The notes under the pieces are model-generated. The model did not search any database and was not told where the DNA came from. It was given only the letters and a program-made list of their open reading frames with translations. The translations under genes and the position numbers were made by a program. Below are positions 1 through 8,755 of a DNA stretch of 64,000 nucleotides, in pieces. The stretch comes from a bacterium (GTDB lineage Bacteria > Bacteroidota > Bacteroidia > Bacteroidales > Muribaculaceae), in assembly GCA_014802625.1 (NCBI GenBank), contig JAAVBX010000008.1, forward strand, positions 1-64,000, in the 5' to 3' direction. Numbering within the stretch: position 1 is the stretch's first letter; each line of letters begins with the position of its first letter.

Positions 1-2
1 CC

Positions 3-98
3 CAAGAGGGGAATATAACACACTGTACAACCTGCGATATCCATTACAGCCCTGAATTCCGGCATTTCTTGTCCAAGGTGTTTGAAATATTGAATTAA
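3..98 (+). CDS. C-terminal fragment of an unidentified protein, truncated by the window edge
   Basis: Open frame from the window edge: QEGNITHCTTCDIHYSPEFRHFLSKVFEILN*. Family not recognised. Confidence 0.3.
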   Translation, partial: QEGNITHCTTCDIHYSPEFRHFLSKVFEILN

Positions 99-282
99 AG
101 AATATGACTTATATACACCTGAAACGCTGATCGGCAAACAGGTTATCTGCTGTGTAAATCTTCCGTCAATGCACATCGGTTCTGTAAAAAGCGAAGTGCG
201 TATCCTCGGAACAGAAACTAACGGAGCTTGCGTTCTACTTCAGCCTTCAATGCCCGTAAATAACGGTGATAAAGTCTTCTAA
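94..282 (+). pseudogene. CsaA-like tRNA-binding protein, C-terminal remnant
   Basis: Frame reads IKEYDLYTPETLIGKQVICCVNLPSMHIGSVKSEVRILGTETNGACVLLQPSMPVNNGDKVF*, resembling the C-terminal half of CsaA/tRNA-binding OB-fold proteins. An in-frame stop (91-93) precedes it and no N-terminal half is visible. Confidence 0.5.
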
Positions 283-375
283 GAGATTTCTATTGCCTAT
301 TGTTAGGAATTGTACGCTGAGGAAAAATCTTATGCTCTGATACACGAAACATGTAATCCAGAATACTATAGAGTC

Positions 376-431
376 CTAACACAATACACCCCCATAGGAC
401 ATTGCTGTCCTATGGGGGTGTATTGTGTTAG
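376..431. repeat. Perfect 26-bp inverted repeat with 4-nt loop (TTGC)
   Basis: ctaacacaatacacccccataggaca-ttgc-tgtcctatgggggtgtattgtgttag; arms are exact reverse complements. Confidence 0.9.
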
Positions 432-588
432 ATTCAGTCAATTATGACGTTACCTGACTTTCTGTCCGTCTCGGTAGCCGCAAACAGCTTTCGTTAATAA
501 TTTGTATACCACTGCAAGATAGTGAGACCTCTTCGTAGACAGTGCTGATCAGAGTTCCTGGAGGCTGTGTCGTGACACAGCCTCATCT

Positions 589-1005
589 TTAGAACGGAAG
601 ATCGTCTGAGTTGTCTTCAAATACCGCACCCGGTGTTGCAGGAGCAGCAAATGGATCCTGACCGGGAGCCTGCCCTGCCGGAGCAGCCACAGACTGCGGA
701 GGTGTATAGGCCGGAATACCTCCATTGACCGGTGGCTCTTCTGTCTCTCGGGCGGCGAAGCAGTTTACGTCGGTGTACCATCTGCCGTTATACTCGCGGC
801 TCTCCAAATCGACACTTAACGTATATACCTTACCCATCTCCAGATGCACATTATCAAGTCTACTGCCAAATACGGTCAGCTTCACTTTTTTGGGATAGGG
901 ACCGAATGTTTCTACGATCCACTCCCCTTTTCTCCATTGATTACCTCTGCTGGATACACCCTCCTGCATCGGTAAAGCATCAATCACGCGTGCAACGAAA
1001 TCCAT
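589..1005 (-). CDS. DUF3127 family protein with SSB-like acidic C-terminal tip
   Basis: MDFVARVIDALPMQEGVSSRGNQWRKGEWIVET...ESREYNGRWYTDVNCF matches DUF3127 as recalled; ends EDNSDDLPF. Start trimmed from the 312-aa ORF. Confidence 0.75.
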   Translation of the reverse strand: MDFVARVIDALPMQEGVSSRGNQWRKGEWIVETFGPYPKKVKLTVFGSRLDNVHLEMGKVYTLSVDLESREYNGRWYTDVNCFAARETEEPPVNGGIPAYTPPQSVAAPAGQAPGQDPFAAPATPGAVFEDNSDDLPF

Positions 1006-1183
1006 TTTATAATTAATTTTAGTTTGTTTTCCTCTATGTCTTGTTATACCTCCGGAGGCGTAAAAGTAAAAAATTTCACGTCTGAGATACTTAATACCAT
1101 TACAATTGAGTTTGCGAAGATACAAATTTTTTTGTAATTTTACACTATATTTGATAACCTTTCTTTTACTTAAATAAAATTTT

Positions 1184-1825
1184 ATGATAGACAACATCCT
1201 TAGGGCTTTTCCGAACCTCACCCAGAAACAAAAGGAGCAGTTTGAGACTATGATGAATCTATATCCCGAGTGGAACGCCAAAATTAACGTCATTTCGCGA
1301 AAGGATATTGAAAATCTCGAAGTGAACCACATTCTGCATTCACTCGCTATTGCGCGTTTTGTTGACTTCACATCCGGCACTACAGTACTTGATATGGGCA
1401 CCGGTGGCGGACTCCCGGGAATCCCCCTTGCAGTGATGTTTCCCGACGTTAAATTCCATCTTATAGACCGTATAGGAAAGAAACTAAAAGTCGCCAAGGA
1501 TATAGCTGACAAGCTACAATTGACCAATGTCTCTTTACAACATGGAGATATTGGAGAATGTCATGATCGATATGATTTTGTAGTCAGTCGTGCGGTAATG
1601 CCTCAGGCAGACCTGATCAAACTGGTTAGAAAAAACATCTCGACCGAGAACCATAACGCAATACCAAACGGTGTCATAACATTAAAGGGGGGAGATTTGC
1701 AGGAGGAACTCAAGTCTCTTCGAAACAGTGAAGTAATAGACATCTCTCAATTCTTTAAACAACCGTTTTTCGAAACAAAGAAGGTCGTCTATACCCCTGT
1801 GAGACCGCTACGGCAGATTGACTAA
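1184..1825 (+). CDS. rsmG: 16S rRNA (guanine(527)-N(7))-methyltransferase RsmG
   Basis: VLDMGTGGGLPGIPLAVMFPDVKFHLIDRIGKKLKV SAM-binding motif, 213 aa. Confidence 0.9.
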   Translation: MIDNILRAFPNLTQKQKEQFETMMNLYPEWNAKINVISRKDIENLEVNHILHSLAIARFVDFTSGTTVLDMGTGGGLPGIPLAVMFPDVKFHLIDRIGKKLKVAKDIADKLQLTNVSLQHGDIGECHDRYDFVVSRAVMPQADLIKLVRKNISTENHNAIPNGVITLKGGDLQEELKSLRNSEVIDISQFFKQPFFETKKVVYTPVRPLRQID

Positions 1826-1888
1826 AAACCTCTGCCTACCTAAACCTCATGTCTCTTCAAGCGTTATATTTATTAAAATCTGAATATT

Positions 1889-2530
1889 ATGAAAATCGCA
1901 CGTTTCAATTTATCCCTGTTCGGGATAAATACTTACGCTTTATATGATCCCGCAACAAAAGACTGCGCTATCATTGATCCGGGTATGTCAAGTGAAGCTG
2001 AAAGAAATGCAGTCGCTACATTTATCGATAATAATCACCTGAATCTAACCCATATAATAAATACGCACCTACATATCGATCATGCCATCGGCAACTCCTG
2101 GTTGAAAAGTAAGTATGCCGCACCGGTACTCGCTTCTGAATCAGATTTGCCATTGGGAGAGCGTATGCGTGACCAGGCAACCATGTTCGGACTCCCAATT
2201 AAGGTAGATGCGGTGGAAATTGACAGGAAACTTAATGACGGCGACATCATTTCCATTGGAGAAGGACGCCTGAAAGTCATCACAGTTCCCGGACACTCCA
2301 AAGGAAGTATCGCTCTCTATGATGAGGCCGACGGATTTCTTATCTCAGGTGACACGTTATTCGCCGGAGGAGTCGGTCGCACTGACTTGCCCGGAGGGTC
2401 TTCAAAAGAACTTATGGAGAGTATCCATACTAAACTATTCAAACTTCCCAAAGACACTGTGGTATATCCGGGCCATGGCCCCGCCACCACTATAGGGCAT
2501 GAGATGCATTCCAATCCATTCCTTCAATAA
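1889..2530 (+). CDS. MBL-fold metallo-hydrolase (glyoxalase II-like)
   Basis: THLHIDHAIG metal-binding motif, GDTLFAGGVGRTDLPGG, YPGHGPATTIGHE. Confidence 0.85.
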   Translation: MKIARFNLSLFGINTYALYDPATKDCAIIDPGMSSEAERNAVATFIDNNHLNLTHIINTHLHIDHAIGNSWLKSKYAAPVLASESDLPLGERMRDQATMFGLPIKVDAVEIDRKLNDGDIISIGEGRLKVITVPGHSKGSIALYDEADGFLISGDTLFAGGVGRTDLPGGSSKELMESIHTKLFKLPKDTVVYPGHGPATTIGHEMHSNPFLQ

Positions 2531-2592
2531 CTCAATCATACGAACAATACCATACGAATCACCATCGAAAGTTAAACGTAGATTATAATGAA

Positions 2593-2622
2593 AGGTCCGG
2601 TACAGACATCTGCACCGGACCT
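2593..2622. terminator. Hairpin between convergent MBL hydrolase and lpd
   Basis: aggtccggt...accggacct followed by catctttt. Confidence 0.6.
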
Positions 2623-2652
2623 CATCTTTTATCATAATCTGTTTATGGAGAT

Positions 2653-4011
2653 TTATTTCACTGCATGAAGCGCAGACATTATCACCTCGCTGACGGAAGG
2701 ATGTGAGAAAATAATCTGCTCCATGGAGTTGCGTGTCGCCCCGGCATTCATCAAATCGGCACACTGCTGAGCTAAATCAGCGGCCTCCACGCCCATGATA
2801 TGTGCGCCGATAAGGCAACCATCATCCTTACGGAAAATAAGCTTGCAGAGGCCGTCAGGCTCAGCCATTGTGAGAGCCTTACCGTTGGCACGGAAGAAAC
2901 TCTGCCCTATCTCGACAGCTATTCCTGCCGCTTTACATTGCTCCTCAGTCATACCGACCATTCCACATTCAGGAACAGTAAATACAGCCGAAGGCACTAT
3001 ATCGAAACGGATATCATCAGCCTTTCCGGCTATCGCATTCAACGCACGATAACCCTGGAATGTAGCGACATGCGCAAGCATCATTCGAGCGTTAACATCA
3101 CCGATAGCATATATATGCTCCACGTTTGTTCGCATTGAATCATCGACAGGAATACCTTTCGGACTATATTCCACTCCCGCAGCTTCCAGATTAAGTCCGG
3201 ATACACGAGGTGCACGCCCGACAGCCATCAGCAGATCAGAAGAAACAACTGTCTCCTCTTTTCCCTTGACTTCGTATGTGACGACAATCTCGTAATCCTC
3301 ATTCTGTTCAATCTTCTTAGCCGCCGCTGAAGTTATAATCTTGACACCCCTCTTAGATAACGCCTGCTTCAGACGCTTCGCTATATCAGAGTCAAAGGGA
3401 GGCAGAATCTGCTTCATAAACTCAATGACCGTGACTTTTGAGCCAAACGCAGCGAATATGCTCGCAAACTCCATACCGATCACTCCCCCACCGATTATAG
3501 TCAGGGATTCCGGTATATAGTCAATATTGAGAATATCTGTGCTATCCTTGACACACTCAAGATCGTGTCCCTCAATAGGCAACGAACGGGAAGTGGAGCC
3601 GGTGGCAATTATTATATCATCCCCCTCATAATCCACACCATCTGCCGTAACAGTGTGGCTATCCTTGAATGACGCTTTAGCCTCGACCACATTAACCTTT
3701 GCCGACTTAAGCAATGTGGCTATACCCTCCCTTAACTGATCTACGACCTGCGTTTTGCGGGCCACAACCTGATTATAGTCAAGAGTAAAGGTAAAGTCAT
3801 CAATGCCAAAAGTCTCGGCCTCTCGAAGCGTACCCACTACTTCAGCGTTGCGACACAGACACTTCGTCGGGATACATCCCTCGTTCAGACAAGTGCCGCC
3901 GAGACGATCCCCATTGAAAAGCGTTACACTTTTACCGGATTTTGCAGCCGCTAAAGCCGTCTCATATCCTCCGGGACCGGCACCGATAATTATAATATCA
4001 GATTTTTCCAT
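2653..4011 (-). CDS. lpdA: Dihydrolipoyl dehydrogenase
   Basis: GAGPGGYETALAAAKSGKSVTLFNGDRLGGTCLNEGCIPTKCL; redox CxxxxC and HPSVSEV near the C-terminus. Confidence 0.92.
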   Translation of the reverse strand: MEKSDIIIIGAGPGGYETALAAAKSGKSVTLFNGDRLGGTCLNEGCIPTKCLCRNAEVVGTLREAETFGIDDFTFTLDYNQVVARKTQVVDQLREGIATLLKSAKVNVVEAKASFKDSHTVTADGVDYEGDDIIIATGSTSRSLPIEGHDLECVKDSTDILNIDYIPESLTIIGGGVIGMEFASIFAAFGSKVTVIEFMKQILPPFDSDIAKRLKQALSKRGVKIITSAAAKKIEQNEDYEIVVTYEVKGKEETVVSSDLLMAVGRAPRVSGLNLEAAGVEYSPKGIPVDDSMRTNVEHIYAIGDVNARMMLAHVATFQGYRALNAIAGKADDIRFDIVPSAVFTVPECGMVGMTEEQCKAAGIAVEIGQSFFRANGKALTMAEPDGLCKLIFRKDDGCLIGAHIMGVEAADLAQQCADLMNAGATRNSMEQIIFSHPSVSEVIMSALHAVK

Positions 4012-4020
4012 CCTTTCGGC

Positions 4021-5484
4021 TTATTTACCAGTCAGATGACGATATGTCAGTATAGGATTCTTGGCAGCTGTTGTCTCATCGAGTTTTCTTACGATAGTAG
4101 TCAACGGTGCATTCTTCACCTCCTCGGGAGTCTCGCGTGATTCAGCTGCCACCTTATGCATGACTTCAATGAATTCATCAAGTGTCTCCTTGCTCTCGGT
4201 CTCGGTAGGTTCGATCATCATGCTTTCATGGAAAAGGAGAGGGAAATAGATGGTCGGAGCATGGAATCCATAATCCAACAGGCGTTTGGCAACATTGAGG
4301 GTAGTCACGCCGGTGGATTTATCTTTCAATCCGTCGAAGACAAACTCATGCTTGCAGACACCATCGATCGGGAGAAGATAATCATCCTTGAGAGATTCCT
4401 TGATGTAGTTGGCATTAAGAGTAGCCAACGGACCAACATTCTTGAGATTCTCCTTGCCGAGCGTCAGTATATAGGCATAAGCCTTCATCATCACCCCGAA
4501 GTTACCCAGGAATGATGAGATGGAGCCGAGGCTCTCCTCACTACCTGTAATAGTAAATGAGCCATCCTCGTTCTTCTTGACCTTAGGATTCGGCAGGAAT
4601 CGGGCAAGCTTCTCAACCACTCCGACCGGACCTGAGCCCGGACCACCACCTCCATGAGGTGTAGAGAATGTCTTATGAAGGTTGATGTGCATGATGTCGA
4701 AGCCCATGTCACCCGGACGCACCTTACCCAATAGCGGATTCAGATTGGCTCCATCATAATAAAGCAGACCGCCCGCCTCGTGCACGAGCTTGGCAATTTC
4801 CATTATCTCGGTCTCAAACATTCCGAGTGTATTCGGATTGGTCATCATTATGCCGGCTACAGTATCATCGAGCAGAGGCTTAAGATCCTCCACATCAATT
4901 GAGCCATTCGGCTTGGACTTCACCTCCACAACCTCGAGACCCGCAACCATAGCGGATGCCGGATTCGTGCCATGGGCGGAATTGGGAACGATTACCTTCG
5001 TACGTTTGGTGTCGCCATTGGCGATATGATACTGGCGCATTACCATCAGACCGGTGAGCTCACCGTGTGCACCTGCATAAGGATTCAGAGTAAACTCATA
5101 CAGTCCGGCGATATTAGCAAGTGCCTTCTGAAGATTGTAGTAGAGTTCGAGCGCACCCTGCACACTCTGCTCATCCTGCAGTGGATGAAGACGAGTGAAA
5201 GCGGGCATCGCGGCTACCTCTTCGTTGATTTTGGGATTGTATTTCATGGTGCAAGACCCGAGAGGATAAAATCCTGTGTCCACACCGAAATTCTTCATTG
5301 AAAGATTAGTGTAATGACGCACCACGTCAAGTTCGCTAACCTCGGGCAACTCTGCTTTCTCTCCTCTGGTGAGATCTGCGGGGAGATCGGAAAGGCTATC
5401 CTTACCATATTCATTGGCGGGGAGCTCATAGCCTTTTCTACCGGGACGCGAAAGCTCAAAAATCAGTTTATCGTAGTATTTCAT
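4021..5484 (-). CDS. gcvPB: Glycine dehydrogenase (decarboxylating) subunit 2
   Basis: [25 protein letters not shown]-lysine region; 487-aa separate ORF. Confidence 0.92.
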   Translation of the reverse strand: MKYYDKLIFELSRPGRKGYELPANEYGKDSLSDLPADLTRGEKAELPEVSELDVVRHYTNLSMKNFGVDTGFYPLGSCTMKYNPKINEEVAAMPAFTRLHPLQDEQSVQGALELYYNLQKALANIAGLYEFTLNPYAGAHGELTGLMVMRQYHIANGDTKRTKVIVPNSAHGTNPASAMVAGLEVVEVKSKPNGSIDVEDLKPLLDDTVAGIMMTNPNTLGMFETEIMEIAKLVHEAGGLLYYDGANLNPLLGKVRPGDMGFDIMHINLHKTFSTPHGGGGPGSGPVGVVEKLARFLPNPKVKKNEDGSFTITGSEESLGSISSFLGNFGVMMKAYAYILTLGKENLKNVGPLATLNANYIKESLKDDYLLPIDGVCKHEFVFDGLKDKSTGVTTLNVAKRLLDYGFHAPTIYFPLLFHESMMIEPTETESKETLDEFIEVMHKVAAESRETPEEVKNAPLTTIVRKLDETTAAKNPILTYRHLTGK

Positions 5485-5561
5485 TTTTGATTTTCTTTTT
5501 TGGTTGGTTTAAATCAAGCCACTCTCTATACAAGCAAGTTGTAGATAGCGACACGCTCGGT

Positions 5562-6884
5562 TCAGGCGAGGAGAAGATTAATGAAGCTGTCAATTTCCTC
5601 CTTGGTACGCTTCTCTGTCACAGCGAACTCTATAAGTCCGTCGCCAAGATTGATACCACCCATAAAGCCTGCCTCAAGCAGACGTGCGTTGATTTCTTCT
5701 ATATTGAGCTCAGTCTTCATCACAAACTCCTTGAGGAAAGGCTTACCGGGGAACGCCGGAGTAAACTTTCCACTCTCTACGAGGCGATTATAAAGATAAT
5801 GGGCTCCGTCACATGAGAGGCGATTAAGTTCCACCATACCCTCTTTACCCATCAAGGCCACATAGATTGTGGCATAGAGGGCCATCAGCGACTGGTTGGA
5901 ACAGATATTACTTGTTGCCTTCTCTCGGCGGATATGCTGTTCGCGAGCCTGAAGAGTCAATACAAAGGCACGTTTACCATCAGCATCGGTAGTGGCACCG
6001 ACAACTCGGCCGGGCATTTTTCTGAGCATACCTTTAGCGCAGGAGATGAAACCGAGATACGGGCCTCCGAATGACATTGGCATTCCAAGAGTCTGACCAT
6101 CGCCACAAGCAACATCCGCACCCCATTCCGCCGGAGTTCTGAGAACTGCAAGTGCAGATGGATCGGCATAAATTGCGAAATATGCTTTAGCCGCGTGGAT
6201 TGCATCAGCCCAACCGGTGAAGTCTTCTATGATACCGTATTTATTGGGCTCAGGAACAATCACACCGGCCACATCACCCTTCTCAAGTTCAGTTTTGATA
6301 GCCTCAAAATCCGAAACACCATCTTTGGCGGGAACGACAGTCACCTCGATTCCGTGGAACTTGGCATATGTCTCCACCACTTTCACAACATTCTCAAGCA
6401 GCGTGTCTGAGACAAGCACCCTGTTGCGCTTCTTGGACGATGCCACCATCATAAACATAGCCTCGGCAGTAGCGGTAGCTCCATCATACATGGATGCATT
6501 GGTAGCCTCCATCCCTGTCAGCTCACTTATGATACTTTGATATTCAAAAATATATGTCAGAGTTCCCTGGGAAATCTCAGGCTGATACGGAGTATAAGCC
6601 GTATAGAACTCGCTTCTGGCGAGAAGATGATTCACCACTGACGGTGAATAATGGTCATAAACGCCTCTGCCGGCAAATACTGTCAGAGGACGGTTCTTGT
6701 TTCCAAGTTCCTCGAAATGTTTGCGGAGCTCAATCTCCGACATTGCAGAAGGTATATCGTATTCCTCCCGGAAAATCACTTCACCGGGAACATCAGCATA
6801 AAGGTCATCAATACTCTCAACCCCGATTTTGTCGAGCATTGCCCGGATGTCCTCCTCTGTATGAGGCATGAATTTATTGCTCAT
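5562..6884 (-). CDS. gcvPA: Glycine dehydrogenase (decarboxylating) subunit 1
   Basis: MSNKFMPHTEEDIRAMLDKIGVESIDDLYADVP...TAYTPYQPEISQGTLTYIFEYQSIISELTGMEATNASMYDGATA. Confidence 0.92.
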   Translation of the reverse strand: MSNKFMPHTEEDIRAMLDKIGVESIDDLYADVPGEVIFREEYDIPSAMSEIELRKHFEELGNKNRPLTVFAGRGVYDHYSPSVVNHLLARSEFYTAYTPYQPEISQGTLTYIFEYQSIISELTGMEATNASMYDGATATAEAMFMMVASSKKRNRVLVSDTLLENVVKVVETYAKFHGIEVTVVPAKDGVSDFEAIKTELEKGDVAGVIVPEPNKYGIIEDFTGWADAIHAAKAYFAIYADPSALAVLRTPAEWGADVACGDGQTLGMPMSFGGPYLGFISCAKGMLRKMPGRVVGATTDADGKRAFVLTLQAREQHIRREKATSNICSNQSLMALYATIYVALMGKEGMVELNRLSCDGAHYLYNRLVESGKFTPAFPGKPFLKEFVMKTELNIEEINARLLEAGFMGGINLGDGLIEFAVTEKRTKEEIDSFINLLLA

Positions 6885-6910
6885 GTGTCTTCTATTTTCA
6901 GTTTTAAGCA

Positions 6911-6983
6911 ATTGGCGCCAATCATACTGCCGGTTGATCCGGGAAACCCGGATCATACAACCGACAGAATCACTGGCGTCAAT
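6911..6983. repeat. Nested palindromic element in the gcvH-gcvPA gap
   Basis: Outer arms attggcgcca/tggcgtcaat, middle arms ctgccggttg/caaccgacag, inner hairpin atccggg-aaa-cccggat. Confidence 0.75.
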
Positions 6984-6999
6984 TCAAGTTACCCGTAAT

Positions 7000-7380
7000 T
7001 TACTCCTCGCAGATCTTAGCGTAAGCCGCTGCGTCAAGAAGTGCCTCAATCTCGGCAGCGTCGCTCACCTTCACTTTCATGATCCAGTTGGCGAACGCAT
7101 CCTCATTGACGAGCTCAGGGCTGTCCTCGAGGTCCTCGTTGATCTCCACAACCTCTCCGCTTACGGGAGAAATCAGATCGCTGGCTGCTTTAACGGACTC
7201 TACAGCGCCGAATTCCTCGCCGGCAGTCACTTCATCACCAACTTCAGGCATATCGACATATACGATATTACCGAGCGCATGCTGCGCGTAGTCTGTGATA
7301 CCGACAGTTGCGATGTCGCCCTCGAGTTTCACCCATTCATGGGAATCCGCATAGCGGAGATCATCTAAAATCTTGCTCAT
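7000..7380 (-). CDS. gcvH: Glycine cleavage system H protein
   Basis: GAVESVKAASDLISPVSGEVVEIN lipoyl-lysine motif; 126 aa. Confidence 0.93.
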   Translation of the reverse strand: MSKILDDLRYADSHEWVKLEGDIATVGITDYAQHALGNIVYVDMPEVGDEVTAGEEFGAVESVKAASDLISPVSGEVVEINEDLEDSPELVNEDAFANWIMKVKVSDAAEIEALLDAAAYAKICEE

Positions 7381-7407
7381 TTTAATATTGATTTGTGTTT
7401 TTATGGA

Positions 7408-8502
7408 TTATTTCTTGTAATTTTTGTCGTAGAAACGCTTCTTCACGACCTTGCCGGGGAACGTCTTCTTACGGATCTGCACCTCAACCTCTGTGCCCAG
7501 CTTGTCATAAGGTTTATCCATCATGGCCATAGCTACGCTCTTGCCCGTGGAAATAGATTTGTAGCCTGTAGTGATTTCACCGACCTTCTGACCGCCGACA
7601 AGAACAGCATATCCGTGACGCGGCACAGCAGTACCCTCAAGCTCTATACCTACGATGCGGCGCTTGACGCCCTCCGCCTTTTGCTTCGCAAGAGCATCTT
7701 TACCGATAAACTCGGGCTTATCGAGTTTAACGAACATGCTCAAGCTTGCCTCTATCGGAGTTATATCATCCGCCAACTCATCGCCGTAAAGGGGCAGCCC
7801 GACCTCGAAGCGAAGAGTATCGCGACATCCGAGACCACAGGGCTGAACACCGGCATCCATCAGAAGATCCCACACTTTACGGATATAATCATGGCTGCCA
7901 TAGATTTCAAAACCATCTTCTCCGGTATAGCCTGTACGGCTAACGATGTTTTCCTCACCATCCACCTCAAATGTTTTGAAGTTATAGAATGGGATATCCT
8001 TGACGGCAAGCCCAAGCACACGCTCCACTGTCTCCTCTGCCTTCGGACCCTGAATAGCGACCTCTCCATATTTAGGAGATTCATCCTCGACAACACAGTC
8101 GAAGCCCTCAGCGTTCTTCTTGATCCAGGCTACATCCTTGTCGATGTTTGCGGCGTTGATTACGAGGAAATACTCCTCGTCATTCACTTTATATACCAGC
8201 AGATCGTCGACAGTACCGCCATTCTCATAGCACATCATGCCGTAGAAAATCTGACCATCGGGTGCTCCGGTCACGTCATTCACAAAAATATGGCTGACAA
8301 ATTTGTAGGCTTCCGGGCCTTTCACTCTCACCTCACCCATATGGCTGACGTCAAAAACGCCAACTTCATGGCGAACCGCATTGTGCTCCTCCGTAATTCC
8401 TTTATACTGGATCGGCATATCAAATCCACCGAACGGCGACATGAGTGCACCGAGCTTGACATGGCGATCGTGAAGACAGGTCTTGATAAGATTCTCTTCC
8501 AT
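7408..8502 (-). CDS. gcvT: Glycine cleavage system T protein (aminomethyltransferase)
   Basis: MEENLIKTCLHDRHVKLGALMSPFGGFDMPIQYKGITEEHNAVRHEVGVFDVSHMGEV; start trimmed. Confidence 0.93.
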   Translation of the reverse strand: MEENLIKTCLHDRHVKLGALMSPFGGFDMPIQYKGITEEHNAVRHEVGVFDVSHMGEVRVKGPEAYKFVSHIFVNDVTGAPDGQIFYGMMCYENGGTVDDLLVYKVNDEEYFLVINAANIDKDVAWIKKNAEGFDCVVEDESPKYGEVAIQGPKAEETVERVLGLAVKDIPFYNFKTFEVDGEENIVSRTGYTGEDGFEIYGSHDYIRKVWDLLMDAGVQPCGLGCRDTLRFEVGLPLYGDELADDITPIEASLSMFVKLDKPEFIGKDALAKQKAEGVKRRIVGIELEGTAVPRHGYAVLVGGQKVGEITTGYKSISTGKSVAMAMMDKPYDKLGTEVEVQIRKKTFPGKVVKKRFYDKNYKK

Positions 8503-8717
8503 TGTGATGTCTAATGTTAGATTGTGTTTAACTAAAGTTTGGCATCCCGATATCTGTTGACTTATAGCACTCAAGTATCGGAAAAGATTAGAAATAAGGT
8601 GGCAACATCCGGCAATAAACATAAATTTGAAACCTCTCCGAAAGTTTGACATATGCCTTGCCGCATGTTCAGGGGCCAAAGTTAGCCAATCATCATTGAA
8701 TCTCCAAATATTTTTTG

Positions 8718-8725
8718 TAATTTTG
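8718..8725 (+). promoter_or_regulatory. Bacteroidetes -7-like element (TAATTTTG)
   Basis: TAnnTTTG match about 30 bp upstream of the FtsX-like start. Confidence 0.4.
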
Positions 8726-8755
8726 CAACATACTTTTCAATTTTTGTCAACGTTT

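Noticed and set aside
1006-1527. N-terminal extension of the DUF3127 ORF (312-aa version)
   Set aside because: The extension overlaps rsmG and its upstream region and lacks protein-like composition; MDFVARVIDALPMQEGV is the natural family start.
7393-8514. 373-aa plus-strand ORF antisense to gcvT
   Set aside because: Fully overlaps the well-supported gcvT in the opposite strand; composition looks like a codon-bias shadow.
8503-8755. Possible glycine riboswitch upstream of gcvT
   Set aside because: I read the minus-strand leader and could not identify the conserved glycine-aptamer core. An Infernal scan with the glycine riboswitch model would settle it.
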